From positions 1 through 64,000 of the forward strand of contig WIXG01000183.1 of NCBI GenBank assembly GCA_009869945.1: a DNA stretch of 64,000 bases, given 5' to 3'. Source of the DNA: Mesaphorura yosii (taxonomy: Eukaryota; Arthropoda; Collembola; Poduromorpha; Tullbergiidae). Positions 23,236-36,382 of the stretch are shown here, one piece after another. Under the pieces are notes generated by a model. It did no database searches, was not told where the DNA came from, and saw only the letters and a list, made by a program, of their open reading frames with translations. The position numbers were made by a program, and so were the translations under genes. Position 1 is the first letter of the stretch. The number at the start of each line of letters is the position of its first letter.

Positions 23236-26200
23236 TTTTCAATTGAGCTTGTGTCTCGTGACCTCTCCTTACCTGTTATCAGATCGGATTCGACGAATTA
23301 ATAAATTGTTAATGGAACTGGAAGTCGTGGCAAGGCGATACTCGACTCAGAAGCAACAAACAAGATATTTAGAGTATTGGAAACAAAGAATTAAAGAACG
23401 TCCTTGCTGGTCGTTTGTTAGAAAAGAATCAAGCCTTATGCTTAATAAATATACTTTCATGGCAGACTTCCAGCTTGAGGCGGACCTGCTAACAAACAAA
23501 ACATGCTCAGGGTTGCCTCACGAATTAAACACACCTCGCAGTTAATTATTGAATTGTTCCTTCAGAACTGCCGAATTTCACAAAGCTTCGAGCGCTCGAA
23601 GCCGCTCCCGATTGGTGACTGTGACTGAATCGGCTAAATTTCGGTTACAAAGAGTAGAATTCAAGTAAACATAAACATTCGTGTTCAATTCTAGTGTTCG
23701 GTTTCTTGTTGTCTCGGCCTCGGTGGAAGTTAGCACTGAAGACTCTGGTAATGGCTTTTTTGATGGCTGGCCTTGAATTCCTCGCTGCTTTGGACTGAGT
23801 CAGAGAGGACAGGATATGTGGCTCGCATTACGAATTAAGCTTGCGAGGATTACGATTATGGTTAGTGTTTGTCAGTGGAATGCGCTTGGACAATATGAAT
23901 GGCTAGAACTGAGCCTAGTTTGGAGTTCAAGACACTTAACCCGATTTTCTATTTTGAACCAATTTATAATTTGTAGTCATTGCAGTGTCAGTGTGACACT
24001 TTAAGCCGTATCTCTCACCCTAGCGCCTGACGTCAGGATTGAATCAGAAACAGCGTGCATAAAAATAAAACAAAATTCCTACTGCTTCAAGTGGGTCAAA
24101 CGTAGTTTAGTATCAATTGTCAAAAGCTCATGGCTCATAAAATGGTGCTCGTACGCAATTTATACTTTAAGCTTAAGCTCCGCTACGCGTGAATTAGAAT
24201 GAGACGGGAGTATGCGTGGGACATGCGAAACCGTAAACCGTTTAGGCTTCGGTGTGTGAATGAATTTTAGATTTCTTGAATTCGATTTCTGTATGCATGC
24301 TTGCTAATTTGATGTCCTGCCTGCCTGAGTGAGTCCGGAAGAATCGCAGATAGGCAGTTTTAAGGAGAGTACAGACCAAAATAGACACCGAGACACCTTC
24401 GCGCTTGGTACGTGGCCATGTGCCTGGTCTGCCTGGTCTGAGTCTTGCCACGCATAGGCACAAAAGTAACAAAAGATAGGGGAACCGGCGTGCAGCAAAA
24501 AGTAAACAAACACAAAACTTTCCGGCCCCACATTTCCATAGTGAGCTGTTCGACAGCAGCAGGCAGTAAGCAGCCCAATGTGCAAAAAGAGTCAAAATAT
24601 GCGAATGTGAAGTGAATTAGGCTCACATGCATACATAAGAAAAGGAACACGAGAACACTGAACACGACTCCGACTCGGCCGAGCACTGAGCACGAGACGA
24701 ATCAAAATCAACCAACCACGTTCCCAATTTCCAATCCTTGTACAATGCAATGCAATGCGAATGCATGATAGATGAAGTCCAAGTCCAAGTCTGTTGTCCT
24801 CACATATGCTAATTGATAATTGAACAAAATTTGTGGATGTTCCTTACCTTTATCACCGCGTGGCTAGTGGGTGAAAAAGAAAAGACCACGAGCGTTTGTT
24901 GACAATTACCGGCGGTGAACCTGCTGCACTCCACTCTTTTACTCTCACGCTTGACACCTATTTGACCTTCGACCAATTCTGATCTTGGCCACGTCCTCTA
25001 AATTGCGAATTCCAGTCGAGGTCGGATTATCATTTATTTATTACGCAACTGCGTTAATGCGATTGCTGTTTTGGATTTCACAGCAAAGTTGTGAGCAGGC
25101 TTCCACTTCCACTCAGCCCGACCTGCCTTGTCACTGCGAAAACTACGAATTCATTGTGCAAATTGCAGAAATTGGTTGAAGGATCGGCGAACAACTGATC
25201 GCTAAGGATCCTCTTCTGCCTCGTGTCAGTGTCGTTGGCTGTTCGCCGAGTGTTTCACCTTACGCGTAGCTTAACGGAATGGTGCTTAAGTTGTGGGACA
25301 AGACTCCTTATCAATTACAAACGAGCGAGGAGCGAGAGAGCAGGAGGAACAAGATGGAAATATGTTTGTGCACCGCACTGGGTATTGTTGTTGTTTGAAT
25401 GCGCACACGACAACAACAATGATCTCGTACCGATTGTGATCGCCAGCAGCAGTGGCTGCGGGTCGAGAATGCAAACTGCACGCAAACTGCTAATGGGGGA
25501 GAAAAGAGGAAACAGATAAACAACCGATCAAGCAGGCAGGCAGACACAAAAACATGGATCACGATTCACGAAGAATTAAATCTGTACAGAATTTTACAAT
25601 GCGGCACGGCACTCGGAGAGCAACGCAGTACATATGGTACGGTACACTGCTGAATCGCATGCTTCTCTTGCTGCTGCTGCTCGCCTTCCAAATTGCACTT
25701 TTTACTCGTGGTGCTATCAACCAACTATTCGGTGTACTACCATCACCAAGTAGTACCAAAACCAATACTCAGACCTTTCGCGTTCTCGTGGTCGTAGCCG
25801 TAGTCGTAAACTCGTGCGTATATTCCTGTCCACAGCTTTTCTCTGCCTGTACCTTTCCTGCCTGTACGTCTGCAAGCCTACACACCGAAGTCTGTCTGGT
25901 GAATTGCGAATCGAAGTCGCAATTTCTTAAGTATGGTTTTTTGTACGTACACGTACGCGTACCACACGCCGATAAAACATATTGTCTGATAGAATAATGT
26001 CGTGGTCTGGCTAGACCAACGCTAACCATGCTTGCCTTGCCATTCCATGTTGTGGGAGTTTTGTATGCATTATGCAATGCATCTGTCCACTTGAGTATGT
26101 AATTACAATGTTGGAAAGGTTAACTTTGTTGATGGTCCCTTTAAAACCATCTGCATGCATGCCGAGAGCGAGTTGGCTTGACTAGCTCGTGTTTCCATTT

Positions 26201-28685
26201 TCATTTCGCGATCCCACTCCACATGTGCGCTGTGCTGCTTCCCTGCGCTGTGTGGAAGCGTGGATTCGCGGATCGTGGATGCATAGATTGGACGAGACGA
26301 GCGACCTAGCTGGATTATGTAACCATGAATATTGACTGCGTTCCAACACATTTCGCACAGGGTGGACCAGATAAGAAGCGAAAAACAGAACTTGTGGATT
26401 CTGGTTGTTATTAATAGTACGAGTGTGACTACGACTGCGTTGTTGTGTTGTGACATGAGACAAGTCCGGTTGGTCGTGCTAGGCGGCCATGCATGGTAAT
26501 GGACGTTTGATTGTGCAATGGCAATGGACAACAGCAACAGCGCGTTCGAGTTGCATACTTTCATGTTTACGTTCAGCAAGGCAGTAGCAGCAGGAGCCGA
26601 GGTCTCGCCGTCCGCCCGCCGTCTATTCGACGGAAAAATGCTAAGTGCGTATTAAATGTTGAAGGCCTTGTGCTATAAAAATGCTAAAAACTGAAATGCT
26701 CGTCCAACGTGCTTGATGATTGATGATCACAATAAAGTTGAATCGTTGAATGTTGAATTTGTCCCTTTGAGGGGATTCCAGAAGATGGATCGCTTAGCAC
26801 GTAAAACTTATCATACAGTACCTCGTCATACAGTTAATTGGAGTAGTATTGATGAAATGATGATTTAATGACAAGTTAAGTTCTCAGGTTTTAAAACAGC
26901 GATGAGGCAGCGGAAGGTGATAAGCGTCGTTGCAATTTGCAGTCGCATGCCGAATGGTGCTTTACTGTGCCTTTGCCCATCCCACAAAATGGATTTTTGG
27001 ATTTGTATTCATATTCGTAAATTTCGTAATGAATTGCACACGTACAATTTGTTTTTATTCTCATAATTTACGCAAGTGCAACATCAATGATATGCTTAAT
27101 GCTTATGCTAGGCGCTAGAGATGAATACCTTTATTAACTGGACGCTGGCTGACACAGGTTCTCTCGTTCCTTGTAGCCACAGCCAAATCCAAGTCGAGAG
27201 ACGAGTGAGTTGAATTGGAGAGAAAAAGTGTCATGGAATCCGAATCCAAAATCCGGTTTTCTCGTATTCATTTGCATTAGCATTTATAAAATTCGTATTC
27301 GCATTCGCGCAATGAACAAATAAATCACAGGTCAGCCCAGCGAGCAGCGACGCAAACGATCTTTAACACGGGTGGCTTGAGATTTGAGATGTAAATAATT
27401 GTATAAATAAATTGTCGCTCGTTCACGTTCACGGTTTCTTCGTCCCCTTCTTCGTCGTCTGCAAACAAAGCACGGCTTCAGTTCAGTTTCATTTTTATAA
27501 ACCCATATTTACTCCTGCCGTTTTTTATGGCCTAAAGTTGATTTTGGGTGTTACTAACCGCACTAGCCAGCGTAAACGAAACAATTCGTGTTTCTTTCTC
27601 AGATTTGCATCGTAGAAATGTGCATTGAAAGATTCGGAACGTGTCGTGTCGTTCAAACTCACTTCGTGTTCATACCCGAGAGTATAATAGAAAATCAAAT
27701 GAATTCTACGTTTTTGCAATTTTAACATTCATTGCACTTGTAACCAGAAAAAATGATTTGCAGAGAGCGGAGTATTTAATCTCATTTATAAGCAGGCTAG
27801 GCTAAGCTGGACGATGAGCCATTATTCATAAATGTCATGTTGATTAGCGTAGTTATGCAATTGCACATTGCTTGCTCTCAGTCGTCTCCAGTACTCAATT
27901 GAAATGTTTGCAAAGGGTTGTTTGTTTATTCTACCTCACGAGCACAACGTCAAACATGTGCAACCTTTACATTACTTCACAACCGGTGCTGAATAATTGC
28001 ATTGGAATGAGTCAAATCCTCTTCAGCGTTACAGTCACAGCAGAAACGCGAAATGCGAAATCCGAACTGCAAAACTGTAAATAGCAAATGGCAAATGAGC
28101 TGAGCAACTGTTTAAACTTGAAAAAGTAGAGTCGATGCGCGGAGCCACTTCAACTGGAGCCTTGTGATATTTATGAAGCAGTAGTCTGATAATGATAATC
28201 AGGTCAACGTCAGCGTCAGCATGGAGTTTGCGAATTGGGTTAGTAGTCTTAGGAGCCGGTACGTTGACGTTGACTTCGATGTTGCTGTGGTTCATGAAAA
28301 ATGTTTAAAGAAGTGTGAGTGGTCTGGATTGACCGATGAGACCGACGCAATCACGCAATACATGGTTACACGAGTTTGCATTTGCACTATGCACATATAC
28401 ACGACGCGTTGAGTCTGAAATTGAAACATGAGCAAATGACAGAAAAGCACCAAGGCAAGATAACTTTAAAATTTATTGTTGTGGCGTAGTTTGTTCGTCA
28501 GCAAATTTGTGCGACTCACAAGTTGATAAGGAATCGACAATTCCTGTCCATTACCACTGCATTACAGGTATGAACATTGCAATGCATCAATGCAGGACGG
28601 AACAAACATCGTTCCTTTCTCCATTTTCCCAATTAAACGAACTGGATCCACTGTCTGGTATGGGTAAATAATTTAAATACATATG
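23236..28685. other. Long intergenic region upstream of LARP1
   Basis: No gene recognised. Long but anonymous ORFs occur (for example 25554-25997 plus and 26103-26579 minus, on opposite strands and without motifs). Low-complexity words such as GCGAAT/AATGCA repeats near 24746-24770 and 27290-27310, CTG runs near 25668-25681, and CGTACG palindromes near 25945-25961 are visible. LARP1's promoter should be near 23236-23700. Confidence 0.5.
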
Positions 28686-28873
28686 TACTTATGAATCCTA
28701 AATTTTATTACACGACAAGGAGTAAAACCAAAAAAAATTGCAAGGACGCGACAAAAAGCAATTTGGTTGCATTAAAAGAAGAATGCGAAAAGCCAAACGC
28801 TCAACTGAACAAAGGAATACGTACTGATGGAATGTCCCACTCCCAACTCAACAACAGAAATATGGAACGATGA
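28686..28873 (+). other. Unrecognised Lys/Asn-rich small ORF
   Basis: A 60-codon ORF from ATG 28691 with a strongly basic composition (KTKKNCKDATK, then NKGIRTDGMSHSQLNN). It lies just upstream of the broken ORF at 29212 and the decayed transposon. No homology recognised; it may belong to the same repetitive insertion or be chance. Confidence 0.2.
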
Positions 28874-29211
28874 GAGATGCCCTCTTTGATCTCCGCAGAC
28901 AACTCCGTCCATGTGCTTTTCAGTCTTACCTTTCATTCTAGCCTTAGCGCATGGCATGGTTGAACTATATTGTCCGCCTGCTCCAAACTACATGGTTCAC
29001 ACTGCCAAGCTTCTTTCACAAAAGAAAGACGTGTAACCATTCCTACAGATTGATTTGTCTTTGAAAGTCTTCCGTAGATTTGTGTCCAGTCTTATCAACC
29101 CCCATCCTCCGAGACTTATCATCATCGGCAAAGTATTCAAAAGTTCCGGATAATTAAGTAGTAGGTAAAAAAGCAGACAACAAACGAAAATTGAGTAGGT
29201 AAGTTTGGAAT

Positions 29212-29772
29212 TTGGAAGATTACTCCGTAATTCCGGTATATAAAATCGATCAGCCTTGGACAACTTCACAAATTAGTGATGTTTACAGGGCAAGTGGAAA
29301 CACTACCACCCACGTTCTTATGACCTTGGTGAACACTTCTCAAAGTCAGGCGGACATCCCGGTAGACGATGTTGACCACTGTGCCGTACCAATTCAAAGT
29401 ACATCGCTCCCGACTTCTCACCAACATAAATCCTATCCTAAGTTGCAAGACGTGGTAAATCCGTCTGGGACTCCATCATCGTTTTTCTACAATTACGCTA
29501 CTGATAGTGTTCTCGACCAGCTGTTTAGCAAAACGAAAGAGATGTGAGAAATGCCAGACTTCCAACAGGAAGCATTTGCAAGCATGGGTGATGAAAACTG
29601 CAACTGGGATGTAAGTCGGGAGCTAACGTGGAAAAATAGATTATTGTTCGTACGCTTAGATTCGTCATATAAACTGACTTTCTATTCCACTTTTACATTG
29701 ATTTCATAGGTTCCAGAACTAGTGGAATTGAAGGGCAGTCTGAATGCAATCAAAAGCAGCCTGGGCAAGTGA
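29212..29772 (+). pseudogene. Broken two-exon ORF next to a decayed transposon
   Basis: An open frame runs from 29212 (no ATG at its start; EDYSVIPVYKIDQPW...) to SKTKEM, then has an in-frame TGA at 29545-29547, and continues in the same frame as EMPDFQQEAFASMGDENCNWD to 29610. A good donor GTAAGT at 29611 and acceptor TTTCATAG ending at 29709 join in phase to VPELVELKGSLNAIKSSLGK and a TGA at 29770-29772. The continuity across the TGA and the splice pair suggest the 3' end of a real gene, now broken or read through. I recognise no family. Part of it overlaps, on the other strand, the expected 3' end of the transposase remnant. Confidence 0.35.
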
Positions 29773-30229
29773 CATTGACATACTAAAGCCATGAACCCAA
29801 CTGGACTCGTAACGAAGCATGTTCGCAGCCAGTTTCGACCAGAGTACTGCTATCAGGCATGGTGCAAGTTTTACGAGTGCCTGAGAGTCTTCCCAAATGT
29901 CACTCCAGAAAGTGTGAGACTTCACAAGATGCCGGCATCGGTACCCAAACACGAGTGACAACAACCTTTCATGTAACGCATCGCCCCTGTTTTCAAGTGC
30001 ACATTTATGTGAAGCTTCTGGAGCATATATCACGGTACTTAATCAATACATCTTCATCCTAGCCTTCGCTGGGACTGGCTTTGTACATCATTGAGTTCGT
30101 ATTGAGGTGGAAATTCATTCAATGAAATTATCAACAATGTTGTCCTCATGCATTCATGTTGTACGAACTTGGGGATCGTAACCGATCGTGAATTATGGAA
30201 TGCAACTTTATAACGTTTTTCCGTTGATG

Positions 30230-31565
30230 TAGGTCAATTTAAAGCTCGTCGATCTGATATCTTTTTGCGTAAAATTTTGTACTGTCGAAAAAAGTACACA
30301 TCCAATGGTTGAATACTTGATGTTGTATTTGGAGGAGTCTGCATCCTGGTGCATTTGTGTTACACTGCCTTGAATAAGGATTAATCTTGCTGCCGATCCC
30401 AGGAATCCAAAAGCATTACACATTTGTCCTTAATTTGCGGCTCTAAACAATTGCTGACCCATTGCTTCATTTTCTCCTTGTCCAGTTTTCCAGATTTTGT
30501 GCAGGTTACGAACCAATAGTGATGCGTAGTATTTAGCTCCCTTACTTCCTTTTCAACACGAGGACCAAATGTACCATTTGGCTCCTGGAGGCACAGCTAC
30601 ATGGGTGAGGGCAGCTTTTCATCCAAAGAAATCATTGGCACTATCGTATATTAATTAGTGATGTGCTTTGCCTATTTCACATAGGCCAATGTAGAGACTT
30701 CACCTTTAGAGCATAGTGAACGGTTCGGCTCTAACTGATACGTAAAGCCTGTTCAAAAATCATTCCCAGATTCAAAGATTCGCAAATGAGGGTTGTATAA
30801 CATTGTGTGAATACCTGACTGGTCCGAATTATAAATCTGTGAGTGGTCATAGTTAGGCAGAGTTTCCTGTATTTGCTCAACAAATTTCGCAGCACTTTCT
30901 TGTATGTCGCCACGATTTTTTATTTGAACGTGTAATTTTTCTGGAAACAATGCGATGCTTTTTCTTGAACAATGTGCACCACGCAGCACTAGCGACAAAC
31001 AGCAGATTTGCAGACTTTGCCTCGGTCATAGCCCAGCGTTGGAGGTCAATGGAATGCACTGTAAGATAGTTGGACCGGACAGTGAGAAATTTCTGTATTA
31101 CATAGTTTTCGAGGTTCTTTAGCTTCTCAAATTTTGTTCCTTCTTGCTCTAGGTATCTTCTGAATCTTGTAATATATGAGGAATGTTTCACTCTTGGAAA
31201 TCTACGCTGCGTTTTCTCAAATCTGTTGTTTCACATTATCATAATATGTTAGAACCGTCTTTATGAATTAAAGAGAGAAGACTTCAATATTAATTTCCAG
31301 TTGCTCCCAGTCTTGCGAACTTTCCTGGCTGTCTGCCTCCTCGTCGTCATCAGCTTCTGTATATTGAATCTCACAAAATTCGTCGTCAAAGTCTAAGGTC
31401 TCTTCTTCTTCTACATTATACTCAGTGTCTTATAAGTCTTCACACTTTGGCAGAAGGGCACTGGCTAGATTAATGTCGTCTTGGGTTGGGTTTACGTTGC
31501 TGGAACCGTATTTCTTCACTAATTCATTAAGAACAGCTTTAAAAACAGCAACAATTCCTGCCATA
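30230..31565 (-). mobile_element. Decayed pogo-like (Tc1/mariner superfamily) DDE transposase
   Basis: Minus-strand fragments lie in the order expected of a pogo/Tigger-type transposase. An N-terminal piece from ATG 31565 has one internal TAA, then an acidic run (VEEEETLDFDDEF). Next is RRFPRVKHSSYITRFRRYL and a CENP-B/Tc5-type helix-turn-helix (VHSIDLQRWAMTEAKSANLL, LFKKKHRIVSRKIT, about 30930-31060). The DDE_1 catalytic domain follows, with first Asp in IYNSDQSG (near 30820-30850), LCLQEPNGTFGPRVE after a TAG (about 30540-30600), second Asp in VMLLDSWD (about 30400-30430) and third in TSSIQPLDVYFF (about 30290-30330). Stops and frameshifts separate these blocks, so it cannot be active. Terminal inverted repeats were not identified, and the true ends may reach about 29720 and about 32200. 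Confidence 0.85.
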
Positions 31566-33501
31566 ATAACTTAAGCGTCAGGATTGTAGAATTTTCACTA
31601 ATATCAGTATTTTGTATCTGATCAAGTCCTCGGTTGATCGCCTGATGACTGAATTTCATGTGAATTTATTCACAACACAAAGTTTGAATGCCAGAGAGTT
31701 ATGCGAAAAGGATGCGGTCCCATTGGCGTTCTTTCCTTCGTTCTTTGTTTGTAGCTACCGTGCGAAAAGTAGGCCCATACCAGAAAAGGGACGAGCGGTT
31801 AAATGTCAAAATTTCATTTCTCAAATCTGAAAATTTGCCTATTCCCATTGTAAAACATGCTCTGAAGATGCTAAAAGTCTCTTGGCCGAGCTAATATTCT
31901 TGTTTCTTAGTCTAATAATTCGAAAATTTTCTGCTGTTAGCAGTACACGCTTTTTTATTTGCTTTTTATTAACTCATTTTTATACTTCCATCTGTTGAAG
32001 AAGTAATAAAATATTTACTTAATTATAATGATGTAGCTGCTCGCTTACTTTTTTAGACAATAATTCTTGTTTAACTTTTTTAGGAACCTTAACACGCATG
32101 CGCTTGTTTTTCGAGACAAGAGGCTGACTTTCTAAATGTGGTTTCGTATTGTCCATAATTTCTTTCTGATGGCCCACGCTCAACAATTTCTCTTTTGCAT
32201 ACTGCGCAGAACGTATTTCGTAACGCCCTTTCTAGTTTCCAGTGTCCGACAGTTGCCGCAGAAGGAAATCGACGCCAGGAAGGAAGTGGCGCAATTCCTC
32301 GGGTAACTTTATATCTTACGTTGCCATTGCATGACGATTTGGGTTATTCGTGCCAAACAAACCATATCCAGTATTTAGTTAATAGCCAAAGAGTTGCGCG
32401 CTAGATGGGGGAATCAATATTTGCAGATACTGCTATTGTCAAAAGTACTGGCAGCAACATGGCAATTGATCGTAGTGAACTTGTTCATTTGAGGAGTTAA
32501 CTCAGCATGCCATAAACGCAATTTAATAGATGCGATGTTCATTGCAATTGTAGTACGGGAGATAATGTTTTAAAGAGCAGTGACATGATTCCAATTTCAA
32601 TGGCTTGAATACTTTCGTGCTACCGTGACTGTACTCCTTTGACTGCTTCACTTGACCCTTTTGTCTGTCAATACCACTTCTTAGCCTTGAGCTCCGGTCT
32701 TCGCAACCAAACTGGACAGTCTGTTAAAAGTGGCAATGACCAAGTCAAAGTTCAGACTCACCCAGAAGAAGCCATTGTAGAATTAAACGCCCTTTCCATG
32801 TGGGCGTTAATAACTAATTACATTCTGCTTATATATGTAAATATTGTTTTTGAACCTTATTAATTAATTTGATTTTGTCATATTGTACTGGTACTTCCAG
32901 GTTGCATGAGGAAAACTGTGGGTTTGCTATCTGTTAATTACATGCTGCCGATCTGGCAATAAATTATGAAATGATGTGACTTTATGTTAGCCTTTATCCT
33001 GAGCATCATTTAATTGATAAACAGATCTTTGAACTAAATGTGTGATATCAACAAATACCTGCAGCGTAGAGTAATAAAAGTACGGATTTACTTTAATCCC
33101 TCAATAAGTACCAAGGCTCGAGGTCAGCATTCATCAATTCTTCTCTCCCCAATCGGCGTTCATTGTGAAGGTAACTTGCTATTTTTACTGATAGCATAGG
33201 CTCACATGGCGTGCCATGCATTTCTACGTTTCTCACTTTATTTAAACCAGCGATCAGTTTAATTAAAAATGCTAGCAGAGATTGCACATTCGCATTCGCA
33301 GATCGATTACAGTCAATCAGCCAGTTACGTAACGTAACGTGTCTTGGTCCAGGTCTTCAAGTTCACGGTTCACGCTGAAGTGACAGTGACAGTCGATCTC
33401 ATTAGAATAACATAGTTTCAATATTCTCGGCAACCTGAAAAGAAGCCGGCAACCGGAGGCAGACTTGAAGCTCAGATCAATCAAGTCACAGTTCCATCGT
33501 G
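31566..33501. other. Intergenic region between transposon remnant and MFSD8
   Basis: AT-rich, no supported gene. It contains a 45-codon basic ORF on the minus strand (32019-32156, MDNTKPHLESQPL..., Lys-rich middle) that could be the lost start of the transposon or chance. The last part should hold the MFSD8 promoter. Confidence 0.45.
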
Positions 33502-36382
33502 ATGGAGCACCAAAGTGAGAACGAGAAGACGATCGAGGCAAATAACAACGTGGAAATGTAAGGTCACGCTTGCGCTGCGTTGGGTTCGCTTTTGCACAGC
33601 CTGGGTCGTTTCCTTGAGTATTTCCACGAGTGAGTCGAGATTCAGAACTGAGCTGAGCTTCAAGCCCGTGTTTCTTTAATCTATTTTAGGGAAACGAACA
33701 AGCCGTTGATTAAAATGGCACTTGAGACAAGTTACGAGAGACGTCGACGGAAGTATTCGTTATGGATAATGTACTTTACGACGTTTATTCAATCAGTGGG
33801 CTTCTCCATCGTCCTCACCGGCGTCTGGCCTTACTTGGAACAGGTAAGACGCTGTAAGACGATGATCCACGACGTCCTGACTCTGGCGTCGTAAAATGCG
33901 TACATTCGGTTTCGGTTTTTCATTTCGTTCGCCCTGACATGCAGCTGGAGAAGGAGCCCAACAAGGCTCTACTGGGCTGGGTCATCGCCGCAAATCCAAT
34001 TGGACAATTGATTTTCTCTCCTTTAATTGGATGGCTGTGTACGTGGCTCAAATCAATTCGAATCCCATCAATACTTTGTCTCATCGTCTTCATCCTCTCC
34101 AACCTTTGGTACGCTCTTCTTCCTCTGCACTCGAGCCACGCACAGTACTTCATGATGACTGCCAGATTCCTGGTCGGAGTCAGTTCAGGTGCCTGTCTTG
34201 CCTCATTTGCTTTCTTGCCTCTTGGCCTCATTACTTCTACCTTACTCCCCGTATCTTGCTTCCCTGCCCGTAAACCGTACCTGAGCTTGAGAGCTGTCAC
34301 GGCGTGCTGCGGCAGCAACACATTTATATCACCGTAACTTTCCAAACAGTGACTGTGACATGTCTCAGTCTCACATCACAATTCCTGGACTCCAGAATAG
34401 AATAACGTCTTTCAGTCCAGTGCAAGTGCAAGTAAGCCTGGCAAGGTAATTCCAAGTCAAACAAGCTTCGAGTATTTCACGTTCCTAGAGTTGGTATAGC
34501 CGGACAAATAGAGCAGGACCAGGCAATGTACTTAAAATCGACTTGTTTATTCATCAATTTTCAATGACCCGACTTCCACTGGCTTCAGGTATGCACGTTG
34601 CGAATGAGCCGTAGTAGTTAGACAGGAGTGACTTCAATTAGCGAAGGAAACTACAAAGTAAAGAGCAGCGCCTTGCGTGCGCGTCTCAGTTTCAGGCCTC
34701 AGTCTGAGTCTGTGGTGTGATGCTTTCCGGACAAAGTAAGAAGGCAGCAGAATTGTCAGTGCTCGGCAAGACCAAACCTTTAACTGACGACAACGACATA
34801 AGACGGTTGAAAAAGAATGACGCGACTAATTCGCACCTGAATCAACAGAGGCTCAGCCATGCCATTGATACCTTCTCGTATGACGCTAATTAGTTAATTG
34901 AATTTCGCAGGAAGCATAACGGCTTGCAAAACGTTCGTGACTCAAGGAACACTTTTGAGCGAACGAACTGCTGCAATTTCCTACTTGGCACTATTTCAGG
35001 CGGTCGGTTTCACACTCGGGCCAGGTGAGCAATTTCGCTACCAACACCAATTTACTCAAGGTCCAAGAATCCGTCCTCCAAGTTCACATTAATATTTTAT
35101 GCATGGCTTAGCCGTTCAGGTGATTCTGACTCCACTGGGCGAGAAGGGAGTTCCTCTTTTCGGGTCACTGTCACTGTCCATGTACACGGCGGCTGGATGG
35201 ACGGCTCTCTTCTTTGGAATAATAAATCTCATCTTGTTCCATCCAAAGCTGTTCCGAGAAAGCAACATCGCAATGGAGGAACACCAAAAGAATCGAATCA
35301 ATGCGGCCGGTGAACAAACCTTCAAAAGTGAGTCTTAATTGTGCTTGTGCATTGCGTTGGTCGGTCAACTGTGACTGGCATGCTTATGTTTATAATTTTG
35401 CAGAGAAGGATTTCAATTGGTCAGACTTGAAGCCTGACTACATCGCGATTGGAGCTGTGTCAATCTCATTCTTCATCGTGCTGTTTAATTTTTCGCTTCT
35501 TGAAACGTAATTGCACAATTCAGCAGAATATGCATTAGTGTCTCTCATTTTTGCAATTTTCTTTAGCCTTGGTACTCCAGCCGTAATGGACCAGTTCGGA
35601 TGGAGTCGCACGGAGGCCGTTCGTAACTTTGGGATTGTGATGACCGTCAGTTCCACCTTCTCAGTATTACTCTTTTGCTCGGTTGGACCTCTTTGCAGAA
35701 GGTAGTTAATTAATTTTCTCGGGTCCATGTAGCATGCAGTAGTAAAGTGAATAATATTTCACCCTTTTGCGTAGGTTCGATGAAAGAAACATCTTAATTT
35801 TTCTTGGAATGATTCCAATGCTCCTGGGTCGAGTCTTTTTCTTTGGATTCTCCGGTCCCGTTGCGCCGATAAGGAAACACGGCTGTTTCATTAACGAAAG
35901 CGTTTCGTACAGTCTCGAAGAATGTCTCCAGAAGAACTCCACGTGGCAGGTGGTTCAGAACGGGTGTCCTGAAGAGCAGACGTGGTGCTTCGAGACTCCA
36001 GCTCTCAACCGCGTTCTGGTATGCATCGGTCTCGCCGTGGGTACGATTGGCTATCCGTACTGCGTCGCTCTTCTACAAACGATTTATTCCAAAGCGCTTG
36101 GACCGAGACCGCAGGTTGGAAAAATAATCCGAAAATCGTTAACCATTCGAATGGCAATGATTCTAATCATTTTCTTCGCAGGGTACATGGAACGGAGCTT
36201 TGACCGCCGTCGTGAGTTTGGCGAAGATTGTTGGTTCCATTCTGTTGGTGCACCTTTACAATAATTATGGTGTCAACGTTACCTCCACCGTTGTAACTGC
36301 CCTTATGGCGTTTAGTCTCCTGCTGCTCGCATGTGTGTACAGGCGTCTGGTGCCATTCCGGATGCCAGAAGCATATAGTTAA
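33502..36382 (+). CDS. MFSD8: Major facilitator superfamily transporter, MFSD8/CLN7 type
   Basis: Lysosomal twelve-span membrane protein; the human gene is mutated in a neuronal ceroid lipofuscinosis, and a chloride-channel role has been proposed. Nine exons: 33502-33557, 33690-33843, 33945-34188, 34911-35024, 35112-35327, 35404-35506, 35567-35701, 35775-36114, 36182-36382; 520 aa, almost exactly the human length. ATG 33502 is the first in frame. A short charged N-terminal tail (ending ETNKPLI) precedes YSLWIMYFTTFIQSVGFSIV (span 1) and GVWPYLEQ. MFS motifs follow: LGWVIAANPIGQLIFSPLIG and ARFLVGVSSG. Later come ERTAAISYLALFQAVGF, LGEKGV, and a luminal loop with glycosylation sites NES and NST, then CPEEQTWCFETP, IGYPYC and YSKALGPRPQGTWNG, which are family signatures. 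The largest intron is 34189-34910 (722 bp). Confidence 0.96.
34189..34910 (+). other. Large MFSD8 intron
   Basis: Begins GTGCCT and ends TTTCGCAG; joins VGVSSG to SITACKTF in phase. The start of the intron stays open in frame for a while. No embedded gene or clear repeat seen. Confidence 0.75.

Noticed and set aside
25554-25997. 147-codon plus-strand ORF with a Leu-rich run
   Set aside because: No homology, the Leu run comes from a CTG microsatellite, other-strand ORFs overlap it, and no splice or conserved motif supports it.
26103-26579. 158-codon minus-strand ORF
   Set aside because: Composition looks random, no domain is visible, and another ORF overlaps it in a different frame.
29545-29547. 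Possible selenocysteine TGA
   Set aside because: No selenoprotein family resemblance and no SECIS-like hairpin noticed downstream; a broken gene is more likely.
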